From NCBI GenBank assembly GCA_017848795.1, contig JAFIHG010000041.1, positions 1-64,000 on the forward strand: a stretch of DNA of 64,000 nt, in the 5' to 3' direction. This DNA is from Candidatus Nanopelagicales bacterium (GTDB taxonomy: Bacteria; Actinomycetota; Actinomycetes; S36-B12; CAIYMF01). The notes below the pieces were generated by a model. The model worked only from the letters and a program-made list of their open reading frames with translations, searched no databases and had not been told where the DNA came from. A program made the position numbers and the translations under genes. Below, in pieces: positions 16,964-26,012 of this stretch; position 1 is the first letter of the stretch; every line of letters starts with the position of its first letter.

Positions 16964-18060
16964 CAGTGCCCCCCTCCCACAGTCGCCCCGGACTGGAACG
17001 AGGCGTGGTACGCCGCAGCCTCCGCCCGCTCCTTGGCGACGAGCGGGTGCGGCTCGGCGTAGACGTGCTCGAAGATGGTGTCGATGCCGCGGCTCTCGAG
17101 CTTGCGGCAGCCGGCGCGCAGCTCTACCGCCAGCTGTTCGGCCTCGGCCTCGACGGCGTCGAAGAAGTCGTGGTCGGCGAGCCCGCCGCGGGCCAGGTGC
17201 ACCCGTACCCGCTCGATCGGGTCCTTGAGCTTCCACGCCTCCAGCTCGGCCGCCACCCGGTAGCGGGTCGGGTCGTCGGAGGTCGTGTGCGCGCCCATCC
17301 GGTAGGTGAACGCCTCGACGAGGGTCGGACCGGCGCCGTCACGGGCCCGCTGCAACGCCGCGCGCGTCACGGCGAGCACCGCGAGCACGTCGTTGCCGTC
17401 GACCCGTACGCCCGGGAAGCCGAAGCCCGCGGCCCGGCGGTAGAGCGGGATCTGCGTCTGCCGCTCCAGCGGCGCGCTGATCGCCCACTGGTTGTTCTGG
17501 CAGAAGAACACCACGGGTGCGTTGAACACCGAGGCGAACACGAACGACTCGTTGACGTCGCCCTGGCTCGACGCGCCGTCGCCGAAGTAGCAGATGACCG
17601 CGTCCTCCGTGCCGTCGCGCTGGATGCCCATCGCGTACCCCACGGCATGCAGCGTCTGGTCGCCGATCACGATCGTGTACAGCGCGAAGTTGTGGTCGTG
17701 CGGGTCCCATCCACCGTTCGTCACCCCGCGGAAGAGCCCGAGCAGCGTGAGCGGGGCGACGCCCCGGGTCCAGGCGACCCCGTGCTCGCGGTACGTGGGG
17801 AACGCGTAGTCGCCCGGCCGCAGCGCCCGCCCGGAGCCGATCTGCGCGGCCTCCTGCCCCAGCAGCGGCGCCCAGAGCCCCAACTCGCCCTGGCGCTGCA
17901 GGGCTGTCGCCTCCAGGTCCACCCGGCGGACCAGCACCAGGTCGCGGTAGAGCGCGCGCAGTTCTTCGGGGGTGATGTCGATGTCGTACTCGGGGTGGTG
18001 CACCCGCTCGCCCTCAGGGGTCAGGAGCTGGACGAGCTCGGGGCCTCCGTCTGCGGTCAT
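16963..18060 (-). CDS. 2-oxoacid dehydrogenase E1 component, alpha subunit
   Basis: This 365-residue protein is the thiamine-diphosphate-binding E1alpha chain, first gene of the operon. The TPP motif runs from GDGASSQGD (about 160-168) to FFCQNN (about 185-190). Other markers are FPTYREHGVAWTRG, YRMGAHTTSDDPTRYR and the phosphorylation-loop-like region near it. The start is ATG 18060, because GGAGG precedes it by about 7 nt; an upstream in-frame ATG-like site at 18096 lacks this. The complex most likely oxidises branched-chain 2-oxoacids, supplying starters for branched fatty acids, but some genomes label the same set pyruvate dehydrogenase. Confidence 0.92.
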   Translation of the reverse strand: MTADGGPELVQLLTPEGERVHHPEYDIDITPEELRALYRDLVLVRRVDLEATALQRQGELGLWAPLLGQEAAQIGSGRALRPGDYAFPTYREHGVAWTRGVAPLTLLGLFRGVTNGGWDPHDHNFALYTIVIGDQTLHAVGYAMGIQRDGTEDAVICYFGDGASSQGDVNESFVFASVFNAPVVFFCQNNQWAISAPLERQTQIPLYRRAAGFGFPGVRVDGNDVLAVLAVTRAALQRARDGAGPTLVEAFTYRMGAHTTSDDPTRYRVAAELEAWKLKDPIERVRVHLARGGLADHDFFDAVEAEAEQLAVELRAGCRKLESRGIDTIFEHVYAEPHPLVAKERAEAAAYHASFQSGATVGGGH

Positions 18061-18263
18061 CGTGGGACCTCCTGGCGGATCGGTCGTACGGCGCACGGAG
18101 AGGGTCGCTCCCGCGCACCGTGCACGTCGTCGTTGATCGCATCATCGCATCGGAACGGGTCCGACCGCAGCCGTGTGGCACGTTGCCGTGCGGTGGTCAG
18201 CAGGAGCAGACTTCTCCCGGCCGCGATGGCGCGGGTCGGGGGACGGGCCTGCCGGGAGACAAC

Positions 18264-21200
18264 GTGTCGTCGCTGTTGCGCCACCTCGGCGCGTTCTGCG
18301 CGCAGCGCCGACTGCTGGTGCTGCTCGTCTGGCTGCTGATCGCGACGGCCAGCGTGCTGGTGCTCAAGGCCGTACCGGACACCACCAACAACGACCTGAG
18401 CCTGCCGGGCACGGACAGCCAGGCCGCCACCGACCTGCTCGCCGCGGAGTTCCCGCCGCAGCAGAACGGCGGCAGCCCGATCGTGTTCCACGTCAAGAGC
18501 GGCAAACTCACCGGCGACTCGGACACAAAGGCGATCCAGGCGTCGGTCAAGGCGATCGGCAAGCTGCCCCACGTCTACAGCGCCAGCGACCCCACCGCCA
18601 ACCCGCAGGCCGGCCTGATCAGCAAGAACGGCCAGACAGCGTTCAGCACCGTGCTGATGGACGTCGGCACCGCCGACCTCACCCCCGAGCTGGCCCGGTC
18701 GGTGCTGGACGCGGCTGAGCCGGCCCGGCAGGCGGGGATGGAGGTGGAGGCCGGGGGACCGATCGGCAGCGTGCTCTCGCCGTCGGACACCGGCGACTCC
18801 GAACTGATCGGCATCATCGCGGCGATCATCATCCTGACGTTCACCTTTGGCGCGCTCGTCGCCATGGGCATGCCGATCCTGCTCGCGATCCTCGGTCTGC
18901 TGGGAGCGCTCGCCGTCGTACGGGTCGTCGGCATCTTCGTCAACATCGCCTCGACCGGCCCCACCCTCGCCACGATGATCGGCCTCGGGGTCGGGATCGA
19001 CTACGCGCTGTTCCTCGTCACGCGGCATCGCGACAACCTGCGCGCCGGTCTGGAACCACACGACTCGATCGCCGACGCCGTCGCCGGCTCCGGGAGCGCG
19101 ATCGTCTTCGCCGGCACCACCGTCGTCATCGCCCTGCTCTCCCTGATGGTCGCGGGCATCCCGCTGGTCACCTCGCTGGGGTACGCCACCGCCATCGCCG
19201 TCGCCGTCGCGGTCATCGCGGCGATCACCCTGCTCCCCGCGCTGCTCTCGCTCGTCGGGCGCCGCCTCAACGCCCTTCGGCTGCCGCGCTGGCTGCACCC
19301 GGAGCCGAAACCGGAGGGCAAGGGGCTCTGGGCCCACTGGGCCGCACTCGTCAGCCGGCACCGGTTCGCGGCGACGGTCCTGGCGCTCGCCATCCTGGTC
19401 CCGCTGGCGATCCCGTTGCTGTCCCTGCGCCTGGGGCAGGAGGACGTCGGGGTCACGCCGACCACCACTACCGAGCGGCGCGCCTTCGACATCATGAGCA
19501 AGGACTTCGGACCGGGCTACAACGGCCCGCTGCTCGTCGCCGTCTCCCTCGACCCGAAAGCCGCGCCCAGCCAGCAGTACCAGGACCAGTACAACCAGGC
19601 CACCGCGCTGAAGAACAGCCTCACCAAGCAGCAGCAGCAGCTGCAGGAACAGGCCGACCAGCTGCAGGCCCAGGAGGAGGAGCTGACCCGGCAGGGCGAC
19701 GCGCTGCAGGCGCAGAAGGCACAGCTCGAGGCACAGCAGAAGCAGCTGGAGAAGCAGCAGCACCAGCTCGAAGCGCAAGCGCGAACGCTCGCCGCCCAGG
19801 AGGCGACGCTGCGCGCACGGCAGGCGTCACTGCAGCGCCAGGCCGACCAGCTGCGACGAGAGGGCACGGCGCTGCGGGCGCGCGCCGGCGAGCTGGCCCG
19901 CAAGCTCGTGACCCTGCGGCGCGAGGACGTCCGGCTGGCCCGCGAGATCAGGCAGGCGCCGACCCCGGCCGAACGCGCGAAGCTGCGGGCTGAACGGCGC
20001 GCCGTACGTGCCGACATCCGAAGGACGCGGTCCGCGCTGCGCGGCCTGGCGCCCAAGGCGCGCCGGCTGCTGGCACAGGCCCGTTCGCTGTCCCAGCAGG
20101 CGGTCGCGCTGAAGCAACAGGCGGACCAGCTGCAACGCGAAGCCGATCAGCTGCAGCGGCAAGCGGAGGCGCTCGCGGCGAAGGGACAGTCGCTGCAGCA
20201 GCAGGCGAACCAGTTGCAGAAGCAGGCCGACAAGCTGAACAAGCAGGCCGCCGCGCTGCAGAAGCAGGCCGACAAGCTCAACAAGCAGAAGAAGTCGCTG
20301 CAACAGCAGCAGAAGCAAGCGGAGGCGCTGCAGGACCAGATCACGGCCGAGCTCACCAAGGCCGGCGGCGACGACCGCGGTACGGACCCACGGCTGGTCT
20401 CGCTGCAGGACGCGCTCGCGACACCGCAGGACGTCACCCTCGTGTCACCGCCGAACATCAGCAAGGCCGGCACCGCGGCCACCTTCACGGTCATCCCGAA
20501 GACGCGGCCCGCGGACCCGGTGACCGCCGACCTCGTCACGCAGCTGCGCGAGCAGGTGATCCCGCCGGCACTGACCACGGCGGCGGAGAAGACCGCCGAG
20601 GACCAGGACATGAGTCCGTCCGCCAGCCCGTCCGCGAGCCCGTCCGGCAGCCCGGCGGCGGCCGCCGCGGGCAGTCCCGCCACAGTCGAGCAGGCGGCGC
20701 TGTCCGCATCCGCTCCGGGCTACGGCAGCGCCGTGGCGTACGTGGGCGGCAGCACGGCGGCGAACGTCGACCTCGCAGCCAAGATCACCCGGCAGTTGCC
20801 GCTCGTCATCCTCACCGTGCTGGCACTGTCGTTCCTGCTGCTGATGATCGCCTTCCGTTCACTGCTGATCCCGCTGCAGGCGGCGATCACCAACCTGCTG
20901 ACCGCCGCCGCGTCCTTCGGTGTGCTCACCGCGTGCTTCCAGTGGGGCTGGGGACTGGACCTGGTGCACCTGGACAGCCCGTACGGCACGGTGCCGATCG
21001 CCTCGTACGTCCCGCTGATGATGTTCGCGGCCCTGTTCGGGCTGTCGATGGACTACGAGGTCTTCTTCGTCAGCCACGTGCAGCACTTCCACGCCGGCGG
21101 CGACAGCGTGCGCGATGCCGTACGCCGTGGCCTGGCTGCGAGCTCCCGGGTGATCGTCGCCGCCGCCGTCATCATGTTCTGCGTCTTCGCGAGCTTCGTG

Positions 21201-21893
21201 CTCGCCGACGATCCGATCATCAAGCAGTTCGGCGTCGGGCTCTCGGTCGCCGTCGCGTTGGCCGGGGCGATGGTGATCCTGCTGGCGCCCGCGCTGCTCG
21301 CGATGTTCGGGGCGGGCGCGTTCTGGGTGCCGCGTTGGCTCGGCGCGATCCTGCCGCACATGAACCTGGAGGGCGAGGCACCATCGGCCCCGCCGGTCGC
21401 TCCCGCCGGCGTTCCCACGGATGTCGGGCAGGGACCAGAGCCGTCGCCCGCGACGCCAGAAACAGAGCCGTCGCCCGCGGGGCCAGAAACAGAGCCGTTG
21501 CACGCGACGCCGCGTCACGCGCGCAGCGACACGACCGGCACGCCGGCCCCTGTCCTCGCGGCAGCCGAGACCGATCGCGCGCTCGACGATGCGGAACCGC
21601 AGGTCTTCGGAGCCGAGCCGACGAGCACCATGGACGCCGTCCCGGATCATCAACCCACGAACGGCACGGAACCGGCGGCCACGACAGGCGCGGTCGAGCC
21701 GACCGAGGCGCTCGCGCCGGTCACCGCATCCGAGACGGCGGTGCCCGTACCCGTCGGTGCTCTGACGGCGGACGCCGTGACAGCCCCGGCCGAGGCCGAA
21801 GAGCCTTCCAGCAGCATCGATCCAGCAGGCGTCCCGGAGAGCGACCCGGTCCGCGACAGCGGACCCGACGACGCGGCGACGATCTCGACTTGA
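18264..21893 (+). CDS. MMPL/RND-type transporter with long coiled-coil hairpin
   Basis: The product (1209 residues) is an MMPL-family exporter. Helix 1 is at about 13-32, porter domain 1 at 35-170, helices 2-6 at about 172-345, and helix 7 near 375-395. Porter domain 2 is split by a heptad-rich insertion at about 435-700 (LxxQAxx repeats such as LQKQADKLNKQ). The insertion breaks at RQAPTPAERA, so it forms two antiparallel arms of about 110-130 residues. Helices 8-12 follow at about 845-1015, with the MMPL-typical GLSMDYEVFF. The last 170 residues are a Pro/Glu/Thr-rich tail containing three 27-bp tandem repeats. GTG 18264 follows CGGGAGA. The cargo is unknown; lipids or glycolipids are usual. 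MmpL4/5 carry an insertion at the same place. Confidence 0.9.
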   Translation: MSSLLRHLGAFCAQRRLLVLLVWLLIATASVLVLKAVPDTTNNDLSLPGTDSQAATDLLAAEFPPQQNGGSPIVFHVKSGKLTGDSDTKAIQASVKAIGKLPHVYSASDPTANPQAGLISKNGQTAFSTVLMDVGTADLTPELARSVLDAAEPARQAGMEVEAGGPIGSVLSPSDTGDSELIGIIAAIIILTFTFGALVAMGMPILLAILGLLGALAVVRVVGIFVNIASTGPTLATMIGLGVGIDYALFLVTRHRDNLRAGLEPHDSIADAVAGSGSAIVFAGTTVVIALLSLMVAGIPLVTSLGYATAIAVAVAVIAAITLLPALLSLVGRRLNALRLPRWLHPEPKPEGKGLWAHWAALVSRHRFAATVLALAILVPLAIPLLSLRLGQEDVGVTPTTTTERRAFDIMSKDFGPGYNGPLLVAVSLDPKAAPSQQYQDQYNQATALKNSLTKQQQQLQEQADQLQAQEEELTRQGDALQAQKAQLEAQQKQLEKQQHQLEAQARTLAAQEATLRARQASLQRQADQLRREGTALRARAGELARKLVTLRREDVRLAREIRQAPTPAERAKLRAERRAVRADIRRTRSALRGLAPKARRLLAQARSLSQQAVALKQQADQLQREADQLQRQAEALAAKGQSLQQQANQLQKQADKLNKQAAALQKQADKLNKQKKSLQQQQKQAEALQDQITAELTKAGGDDRGTDPRLVSLQDALATPQDVTLVSPPNISKAGTAATFTVIPKTRPADPVTADLVTQLREQVIPPALTTAAEKTAEDQDMSPSASPSASPSGSPAAAAAGSPATVEQAALSASAPGYGSAVAYVGGSTAANVDLAAKITRQLPLVILTVLALSFLLLMIAFRSLLIPLQAAITNLLTAAASFGVLTACFQWGWGLDLVHLDSPYGTVPIASYVPLMMFAALFGLSMDYEVFFVSHVQHFHAGGDSVRDAVRRGLAASSRVIVAAAVIMFCVFASFVLADDPIIKQFGVGLSVAVALAGAMVILLAPALLAMFGAGAFWVPRWLGAILPHMNLEGEAPSAPPVAPAGVPTDVGQGPEPSPATPETEPSPAGPETEPLHATPRHARSDTTGTPAPVLAAAETDRALDDAEPQVFGAEPTSTMDAVPDHQPTNGTEPAATTGAVEPTEALAPVTASETAVPVPVGALTADAVTAPAEAEEPSSSIDPAGVPESDPVRDSGPDDAATIST

Positions 21894-21924
21894 CCTGGGC
21901 GCACCGGTTTGTCACCGTGCTCCG

Positions 21925-22377
21925 ATGCGTCGACCCCTCTCCGCTCTCGCGCTCCTCGTCACGATCCCGCTGCTCGGAGTGATACCGACCGCCACCGCTG
22001 ACGCCGCGCCGGCGGCGAAGCGCACCGTCGCCAAGGCGGGCTCGTACGTGGGGAACTTCTACACCTCGAAGGGCAAGCGGCTCGAGCAGTTCACGTTCAA
22101 GGTGAACAAGAAGGGCACCAAGCTCAACAAGTTCCGCGCCCTGGTGAACGTCACGTGCGGGTCGTACCCCGTCAGCGTCGCGACGCACCCGCTGTCGTTC
22201 TCCGGCGTGAAGATCAAGCAGAACGGCTCCTTCAAGAGGACCTGGAATCCGGCCGGGGCCGACGGCAAGGTCACGATCAAGGGTTCGTTCAAGGGTAAGA
22301 AGCTGCGTACCGGCACCCTCGACTACCGCGCTGGGGTCTGCGTGCGTACGGCCCAGCTCAAGGCCACCCGCCGCTGA
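21925..22377 (+). CDS. Small secreted lysine-rich beta protein
   Basis: This 150-residue protein has a clear signal peptide (MRRPLSALALLVTIPLLGVI, cleavage near ADAAPA). The mature part is basic and predicted all-beta, with alternating strands such as EQFTFKVNKKG, GVKIKQNGSFKRTW and GKVTIKGSFKGKKLRTGTLDY. Two cysteines (in NVTCGSY and AGVCVRT) could form a disulphide. I do not recognise a family. It starts 31 bp after the MMPL stop on the same strand, so it may share that transcript. Its size and location recall MmpS partners of MmpL proteins, but no sequence similarity is claimed. Confidence 0.72.
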   Translation: MRRPLSALALLVTIPLLGVIPTATADAAPAAKRTVAKAGSYVGNFYTSKGKRLEQFTFKVNKKGTKLNKFRALVNVTCGSYPVSVATHPLSFSGVKIKQNGSFKRTWNPAGADGKVTIKGSFKGKKLRTGTLDYRAGVCVRTAQLKATRR

Positions 22378-22381
22378 TTCC

Positions 22382-22442
22382 CGCGTCCCTGCTCGAAGCG
22401 TCGTTATCTGGCGCAGATAGCGACGCTTCGAGCAGGGACGCG
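22382..22442. repeat. Palindromic element P2 between convergent genes
   Basis: CGCGTCCCTGCTCGAAGCGT and its inverted copy ACGCTTCGAGCAGGGACGCG frame a 61-bp palindrome with 29-bp arms (one mismatch) around a 3-bp centre. It lies between convergent genes, so it can also serve as a bidirectional terminator. Related copies are at 25918 and 34005. Confidence 0.92.
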
Positions 22443-22453
22443 AGGAGTCGAGG

Positions 22454-24280
22454 TCAGGGACGCAGGCCGAGGGCGCTCGGCAGGTTGGTGATACCGCCGA
22501 CGATGCTGATGTCGGAGTCGATGGACTTGCCGCCGCTCACTCCGCCTCCGCCAGCGGACACGCCCGCAGTCGTGCGGATTCCGACGTCGACCGCCCCGTT
22601 CGCGCCGACGGTCACGTAGATGCCCTGCTCGGCGCCGCCGATCCGCAGCGGGCCGGCGTTGGCACCGACCGAGACACCGGCCACGATCGTGAGCTCGCCG
22701 GTGCGGACGTTCTTGTTGATGTAGCCGAACGGGTTGAGCCAGGGGCTCACGCCCTCGATGCGCAGCTTGAAGTTCTCGCAGTCGATGACGACCGACACGA
22801 CCTTGGCGGACAGCCCGAGCGAGCTCGGCGCGTCCGAGCACGGTCCCGTCTCGCCCGCCTGCAGCGTGCCGTTCTGCACCTCGCCGCGTCCCGCGGCGGG
22901 GAGCGGATTGGGGTCGCAGACGGCTGCGTACTGCACCCCTTCTCCGACGAGCAGCACGATGTTGCCCGCCAGGGCGAGCCGCGCCTGGGCCATGACCAGG
23001 TCGTACGCGGGCGCAGCCTTGAGTTCGTGGGCGATCGCGGTCAGGCGTTCGTAGAGGGCGCTGGTGTAGTCGCGCTGCGCCTTGTCGAACGACAGCAGCG
23101 CCGGATGGTACCCAGGGCAGTCCTTGATGAGCCCGTCGCCGCCCCCTGGTGCCACCTTCCAGTAGTCCCGGAGCTCGGCCTGGCGGCGGGACGCAACTCC
23201 CCACATGGCGTTGAGGTCCGGGTCCATCATCCCGCTCGCTGCCGCGACCAGATCCTGGGTGCGCCGCTTGGTGAGCGGCGACAGTGTCTTCAGATGCGCG
23301 GCGTACCGGACGGCAGCGTCGTACACGGTTTGCTGGGCGGCCACCATTGCCGCGATGGCGTCCTGCTGCATCGCCAGGAACGCCGGACGCACTTCCTTGC
23401 CTGGCACCCGGTAGATGTAGTTCGGGATCACTGGACGCTCGCCCTTGTCGAGCTGGATCACCTCGACACTCGGCAGCCGGGTCTGCACCCGGGGCGGCGG
23501 CGGGGTCATCACCTTGCTCTTCTTGGTGACGCCCTGCCGGCGCGCGCCGAGGAACATCATGTCCGCGGCCTTCTTCGTCTTGCCGGTGCAGAGCAGGGCG
23601 AGTGCCTGGTTGGTGCTCGCCTCCCGCAGCAGCGGGGAGCGCTTCACCGCGGCCTTCGCCGCCTTCTGCGCGGGCTTCCACTTGCCCAGCGCGAGTTGCG
23701 CGTACGCGACGTTGTTGTCGAGCACCGCGCGCGCCGGGATGCCGAACGGCGGCTTCTTCGGCGCCTTGAGCTTCTTGGCCGCGGCAAGCAGCGCGAGCGC
23801 CTCGTTCGGCATTCCGAGATCGGTCAGCACCGGTGCGAGCGCGATCAACGGGGTCGGGCTCTTGCGCTTGCGGTCGTGTGCTCGCCGCAGCGCGGCGACG
23901 GCGGCTGTCGGCTTGCCGACCGCGATCGCGGTGACCGCGTCCTGCATGGCTACCGCGGGCTTCTTGTACGCCTTGCTCTTCGCGAACTTCTTGCGCGCCT
24001 TCTTGCTCGTGCGTTTGGCCAGGAACGCGTCGATGCTGCGCAGTGCCTGTTTCGTCGAAAGCTTCTTCGCCTTCGGCTTCTTCGCGACCGTGCAGAGCTG
24101 CTTCTTCAGGCCGGGCAGCTTGCCGGCGAACGTCGCGGCGGTCGGCACCTCCTGCGCGTCCGAGAGGGCGATGATCCCGCTCCCGCCCCTGTCCAGCGGA
24201 CCGGCCTGCGCCGGCGCGATGGTCGCGGCCGCGAGAGCTCCGGTCGCGAGCAGCACGAGAGCCGTGCGGTAGTGCCTCAT
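22454..24280 (-). CDS. Secreted TPR-like protein, function unknown
   Basis: This 608-residue protein has a signal peptide (RTALVLLATGALAAATIAPA, cleavage near AQA). Residues about 60-240 are helical, rich in Lys and Ala, with repeats like AVAALRRAHDRKR, NEALALLAAAKKLK, NNVAYAQLALGKWKPAQKAAK and NQALALLCTGKTKKAADM, which look like degenerate tetratricopeptide repeats. The middle is helical, and the end (about 500-608) is glycine-rich with repeated VGANAG/VGANG/SAGGGG motifs. The ATG at 24280 is chosen because the signal peptide starts there. No enzyme motif is seen. It is divergent from the DHA2 exporter. Confidence 0.72.
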   Translation of the reverse strand: MRHYRTALVLLATGALAAATIAPAQAGPLDRGGSGIIALSDAQEVPTAATFAGKLPGLKKQLCTVAKKPKAKKLSTKQALRSIDAFLAKRTSKKARKKFAKSKAYKKPAVAMQDAVTAIAVGKPTAAVAALRRAHDRKRKSPTPLIALAPVLTDLGMPNEALALLAAAKKLKAPKKPPFGIPARAVLDNNVAYAQLALGKWKPAQKAAKAAVKRSPLLREASTNQALALLCTGKTKKAADMMFLGARRQGVTKKSKVMTPPPPRVQTRLPSVEVIQLDKGERPVIPNYIYRVPGKEVRPAFLAMQQDAIAAMVAAQQTVYDAAVRYAAHLKTLSPLTKRRTQDLVAAASGMMDPDLNAMWGVASRRQAELRDYWKVAPGGGDGLIKDCPGYHPALLSFDKAQRDYTSALYERLTAIAHELKAAPAYDLVMAQARLALAGNIVLLVGEGVQYAAVCDPNPLPAAGRGEVQNGTLQAGETGPCSDAPSSLGLSAKVVSVVIDCENFKLRIEGVSPWLNPFGYINKNVRTGELTIVAGVSVGANAGPLRIGGAEQGIYVTVGANGAVDVGIRTTAGVSAGGGGVSGGKSIDSDISIVGGITNLPSALGLRP

Positions 24281-24418
24281 CTGTCGGTACTCCCCATTCG
24301 CGCTCGGCGGTGATGCGGGGCACCGTAGCAACGTTCTACTGCGCCGTACAGCAACCGCTCGGGGCGGTCACCGGTTCGGTCGGCAGGGCCGGGGCACCGC
24401 TGCCGTAGCGTCGCCGGC

Positions 24419-25846
24419 GTGAGCGAGCGCGGACCGGCCCTAGGGTCGCGGCAGCGCCGACTCGTGCTCGCGGCCACCATCACGGCGAGCGGTGTCGCGT
24501 TCCTGGACGGTTCGATCGTCAACGTCGCACTCCCGCACATCACGGCGGACCTCGGCGGGGGCTTCGCGACGGCGCAGTGGGTGCTCGACGGCTACCTGCT
24601 CACCCTCGGTGCGCTGGTCCTGGTCGGCGGCGGGCTCGGCGACCTGCTGGGCAAGCGGCGGGTGTTCGAGGTCGGCATGGTGCTGTTCGGGCTCGCCTCG
24701 GTGCTGTGCGGGCTCGCGCCGAGTGCGGCCGTACTGATCGGGGCGCGGCTGCTGCAGGGGGTCGGCGCCGCGATGCTCGTACCGGCGTCGCTCGCGATCC
24801 TCTCGGCGCTGTTCACCGGCGAGGCGCGGGGACGTGCCATCGGGACGTGGTCGGGACTGTCGGGGGTGTTCACCGCGCTCGGCCCCTTCGTCGGGGGCGC
24901 CCTCATCGACTCCAGCGCCGCGGGGTGGCGCCTCGCTTTCCTCGTCAACCCGCCCCTGGTGCTGCTGGCCTTCGTCCTCACCCGGCGCGGCATCCCCGAC
25001 CTGCCCGGCAGCCGTACCGCGGCGCCGCTGCGCGGCCAGCTCGACCTCCTCGGGGGCGGCCTGACCGTGCTGGGCCTCGGGCTGCTCGTCGGGCCGCTCA
25101 TCGAGGTGGACCGGATCGGCGGCGGGTGGGCCACCGCCCTCGCCGCTGTGGGGCTGCTCGCGCTCGGGGCGTTCGTTGCGGTGGAGCGACGCCGGGAGCG
25201 CGTACGGCGACCCCCGCCGATGATCCCGTTGCAGCTCTTCGCCATCCGAGCCTTCACGGTGGCGAACGCGGTGACCTTCGTCGTGTACGGCGCGCTGTCG
25301 GTGGTGATGTTCATGCTCACCGTGCTGCTGCAGACCGAGCTCGGCTACAGCGCGCTGGCCGCCGGCGCCGCCGTGCTGCCGGTGACCGTGCTGCTCGCGC
25401 TGCTCTCGGCCCGGGCCGGTGCGCTCGTACCCCGGATCGGGTCGCGGCCGTTGCTCGCCGCCGGCCCGGTGCTGATGGCGGTCGCGGTGGGCGGGATGGC
25501 GACGATCGGCAGGGATGCCGGCTATGCCCTCGGGGTGCTGCCGTGGGTCGTCGTGTTCGGCGTGGGGATGTGCCTGGTCGTCGCGCCGGTCACGACGACC
25601 GTGCTCGCCGACGTCTCCGCAGCACACGCCGGCGCCGCGTCGGGTGTGAACAACGCGCTGGCGCGGGTGGGCGGCCTGCTCGCCGTCGCGGTGCTGCCGC
25701 TGGCCGGCGGGCTCGCGGGCGGCGCCGTGCGGGGGGAGGCGTTCCTGCACGGGTACGCGCGCACCATGTGGGCTGCGGCAGCGCTCTGCCTGATCGGCGG
25801 CATGCTGTCGTGGGTCGGCTTCACCCGCCGTACCGGCCGCGGCTGA
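24419..25846 (+). CDS. DHA2-family MFS exporter (EmrB/QacA type)
   Basis: The product (475 residues) is a 14-helix drug:H+ antiporter. Family motifs visible are LDGSIVNVALPHI in helix 1 (motif D1), LVGGGLGDLLGKRRVF between helices 2 and 3 (motif A), RLLQGVGAAMLVPASLAIL (motif B) and WSGLSGVFTALGPFVGGALI (motif C). It should pump lipophilic compounds from the cytosol, but the substrate is open. The start is GTG 24419. It stands alone: no TetR or MarR gene is next to it. The P2 palindrome follows 70 bp downstream. Confidence 0.92.
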   Translation: MSERGPALGSRQRRLVLAATITASGVAFLDGSIVNVALPHITADLGGGFATAQWVLDGYLLTLGALVLVGGGLGDLLGKRRVFEVGMVLFGLASVLCGLAPSAAVLIGARLLQGVGAAMLVPASLAILSALFTGEARGRAIGTWSGLSGVFTALGPFVGGALIDSSAAGWRLAFLVNPPLVLLAFVLTRRGIPDLPGSRTAAPLRGQLDLLGGGLTVLGLGLLVGPLIEVDRIGGGWATALAAVGLLALGAFVAVERRRERVRRPPPMIPLQLFAIRAFTVANAVTFVVYGALSVVMFMLTVLLQTELGYSALAAGAAVLPVTVLLALLSARAGALVPRIGSRPLLAAGPVLMAVAVGGMATIGRDAGYALGVLPWVVVFGVGMCLVVAPVTTTVLADVSAAHAGAASGVNNALARVGGLLAVAVLPLAGGLAGGAVRGEAFLHGYARTMWAAAALCLIGGMLSWVGFTRRTGRG

Positions 25847-25917
25847 CCGGGGCCTGCCACACGGGGTAGCCCTCGTAGCCGGGGACCTCGTTGACCGACC
25901 ACCCCGTGTCCCCGTGT

Positions 25918-25984
25918 CCCCGTGTCCCTGCTCGAGATGTCGCTATCTGCGCCGGATAACGACGTTTCGAGCAGGGACACGGGG
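25918..25984. repeat. Palindromic element P2, second copy
   Basis: CCCCGTGTCCCTGCTCGA and TCGAGCAGGGACACGGGG are the outer arms, with inner arms GTCGCTATC/GATAACGAC. It is preceded by a tandem run of CCCCGTGTC (25902-25926). It lies between the DHA2 exporter and the nitronate monooxygenase gene. Confidence 0.9.
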
Positions 25985-26012
25985 AGGGGGTGGGCGGCCT
26001 AGCGTGGCTCCC

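Noticed and set aside
18061-18263. Promoter calls in the E1alpha/MMPL divergent region
   Set aside because: No -35/-10 pair or convincing operator stood out; only the ribosome sites on both sides are clear.
24440-25750. 436-codon open frame antisense to the DHA2 exporter gene
   Set aside because: Typical GC-rich shadow with Arg/His/Glu/Gln-rich composition; the opposite strand carries all DHA2 motifs.
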